A stretch of DNA of 6,927 nucleotides, taken from positions 1 through 6,927 of the forward strand of contig CAMPHD010000178.1 of the NCBI GenBank assembly GCA_946885765.1, given 5' to 3'. Shown here piece after piece: positions 6,391-6,927 of this stretch (position 1 is the first letter of the stretch; each line of letters begins with the position of its first letter). The position numbers and the translations under genes were made by a program. The notes below the pieces were generated by a model that ran no database searches, was not told where the DNA came from, and was given only the letters and a program-made list of their open reading frames with translations. This stretch comes from an uncultured Thalassospira sp. (GTDB taxonomy: Bacteria > Pseudomonadota > Alphaproteobacteria > Rhodospirillales_A > Thalassospiraceae).

Positions 6391-6401
6391 TGCTACATTA
6401 C
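6387..6401. terminator. Small stem at the ubiG/GGDEF convergence, possible weak bidirectional terminator
   Basis: GTAATG (6387-6392) and CATTAC (6396-6401) form a perfect 6-bp inverted repeat with a 3-nt loop. It starts within the ubiG stop codon and fills the 13-nt gap to the opposing gene. The stem is AT-rich and has no U run on either side, so intrinsic termination would be weak at best. Confidence 0.25.
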
Positions 6402-6403
6402 CT

Positions 6404-6927
6404 TCAAGACCGCGACTGATGCACTACAACGCGATTACGCCCTGCGGCCTTTGCGGCATACATCGCCTTGTCGGCATCACGTAACAGCCGGTCTAGGGTA
6501 ACCGGCTCCTCCAGAGTATGATGAACGAGGCCGATACTGATTGTGGTGTAAATACTACCGGTTTCGCTTTCTCCAACAGCCGTTTGCTCGATCGCAATGC
6601 GAATGCGTTGCGCAAGCCCAAGCGCATCTGCCGGTGCAACGCCGGGCAGAATCAATCCGAACTCTTCGCCGCCAAGCCGCGCAATCAGATCATTACCGCG
6701 CAAATTGCCCCGGATGATTTTCGCAACTTCCACCAGCACCCGGTCGCCTGCCGCATGGCCATGGGTATCGTTGATTTGTTTGAAGTGATCAACATCAAGC
6801 CCCATGATGGTCAAGCGCGCCTTTTCCTCCGACAGGCGCGATATCAATTCACCACCACACTTCATGAAAGCCCCGCGCGACAGTAACCCGGTCAGAAAAT
6901 CATGGTTCGCCGCGTGATCCAGACGAT
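6404..6927 (-). CDS. GGDEF-domain diguanylate cyclase, C-terminal part (runs off the right edge)
   Basis: The minus-strand frame ending in TGA at 6406-6404 is open to the window edge, giving 173 residues; its start and any N-terminal sensor or membrane domains are missing. The visible part is essentially a complete GGDEF domain, which makes cyclic di-GMP from two GTP. LDHAANHDFLTGLLSR (2-17) begins the domain; Asp44 and Asp46 in LDVDHFKQIND coordinate metal; HGHAAGD follows; GGEEF (85-89) is the active-site signature in its active Glu form. RGND (76-79) sits exactly five residues before GGEEF and is a canonical RxxD inhibitory site, so product inhibition is expected. DADKAMYAAKAAGRNRV (150-166) closes the domain. 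The Met at 6865 falls inside the domain and is not the start. No EAL domain follows. The signal sensed cannot be known from this fragment. Confidence 0.93.
   Translation of the reverse strand, partial: RLDHAANHDFLTGLLSRGAFMKCGGELISRLSEEKARLTIMGLDVDHFKQINDTHGHAAGDRVLVEVAKIIRGNLRGNDLIARLGGEEFGLILPGVAPADALGLAQRIRIAIEQTAVGESETGSIYTTISIGLVHHTLEEPVTLDRLLRDADKAMYAAKAAGRNRVVVHQSRS

Noticed and set aside
6404..6865. GGDEF gene as a complete 153-residue protein starting at 6865
   Set aside because: The conserved start of the domain (LDHAANHDFLTGLLSR) lies upstream of this Met in the same frame and runs to the window edge.

Overview
The window reads as a stretch of alphaproteobacterial chromosome. Moderate GC, the protein sequences and the gene order (ubiG divergent from lysC, then ptsP and a RodZ-like HTH gene) fit the Rhodospirillales, and a Thalassospira-like marine bacterium is my best guess. 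That assignment is by impression and not by search. Every gene visible is a recognisable family member; no phage, transposon, CRISPR array, tRNA or rRNA is seen.

Layout from left to right. Positions 1-345 (minus) hold the N-terminal 115 residues of a RodZ-like HTH protein that runs off the left edge. Positions 513-2795 (minus) encode PtsP, the GAF-containing Enzyme I of the nitrogen PTS. Positions 2801-3829 (minus) encode a nitronate monooxygenase-type flavoprotein whose stop lies 5 nt from the ptsP start. Positions 3984-5204 (minus) encode aspartate kinase LysC with two C-terminal ACT domains and a possible internal start for a regulatory beta subunit. Positions 5205-5625 are a 421-bp divergent control region with repeated TCCGGTT heptamers and several inverted repeats. 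Positions 5626-6390 (plus) encode UbiG, the ubiquinone-pathway O-methyltransferase. Positions 6404-6927 (minus) hold the C-terminal 173 residues of a GGDEF diguanylate cyclase, convergent with ubiG, running off the right edge.

Functionally, lysC, the flavoprotein gene, ptsP and the rodZ-like gene all point left and may be transcribed together. The 5-nt spacing makes coupling of the flavoprotein and ptsP likely. The 154-nt gap after lysC and the 167-nt gap after ptsP leave room for extra promoters. LysC commits aspartate to lysine, methionine and threonine synthesis, while PtsP starts a regulatory phosphorelay that in other alphaproteobacteria reports nitrogen status, so the neighbourhood has an amino-acid/nitrogen theme. 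UbiG (quinone synthesis), the RodZ-like protein (cell shape/envelope) and the GGDEF protein (c-di-GMP signalling) are independent functions.

I see no clearly new biological system. The observations most worth a second look are the in-frame GTG with a Shine-Dalgarno-like GAGGA inside lysC, and the repeated heptamer with mutually exclusive hairpins upstream of ubiG.
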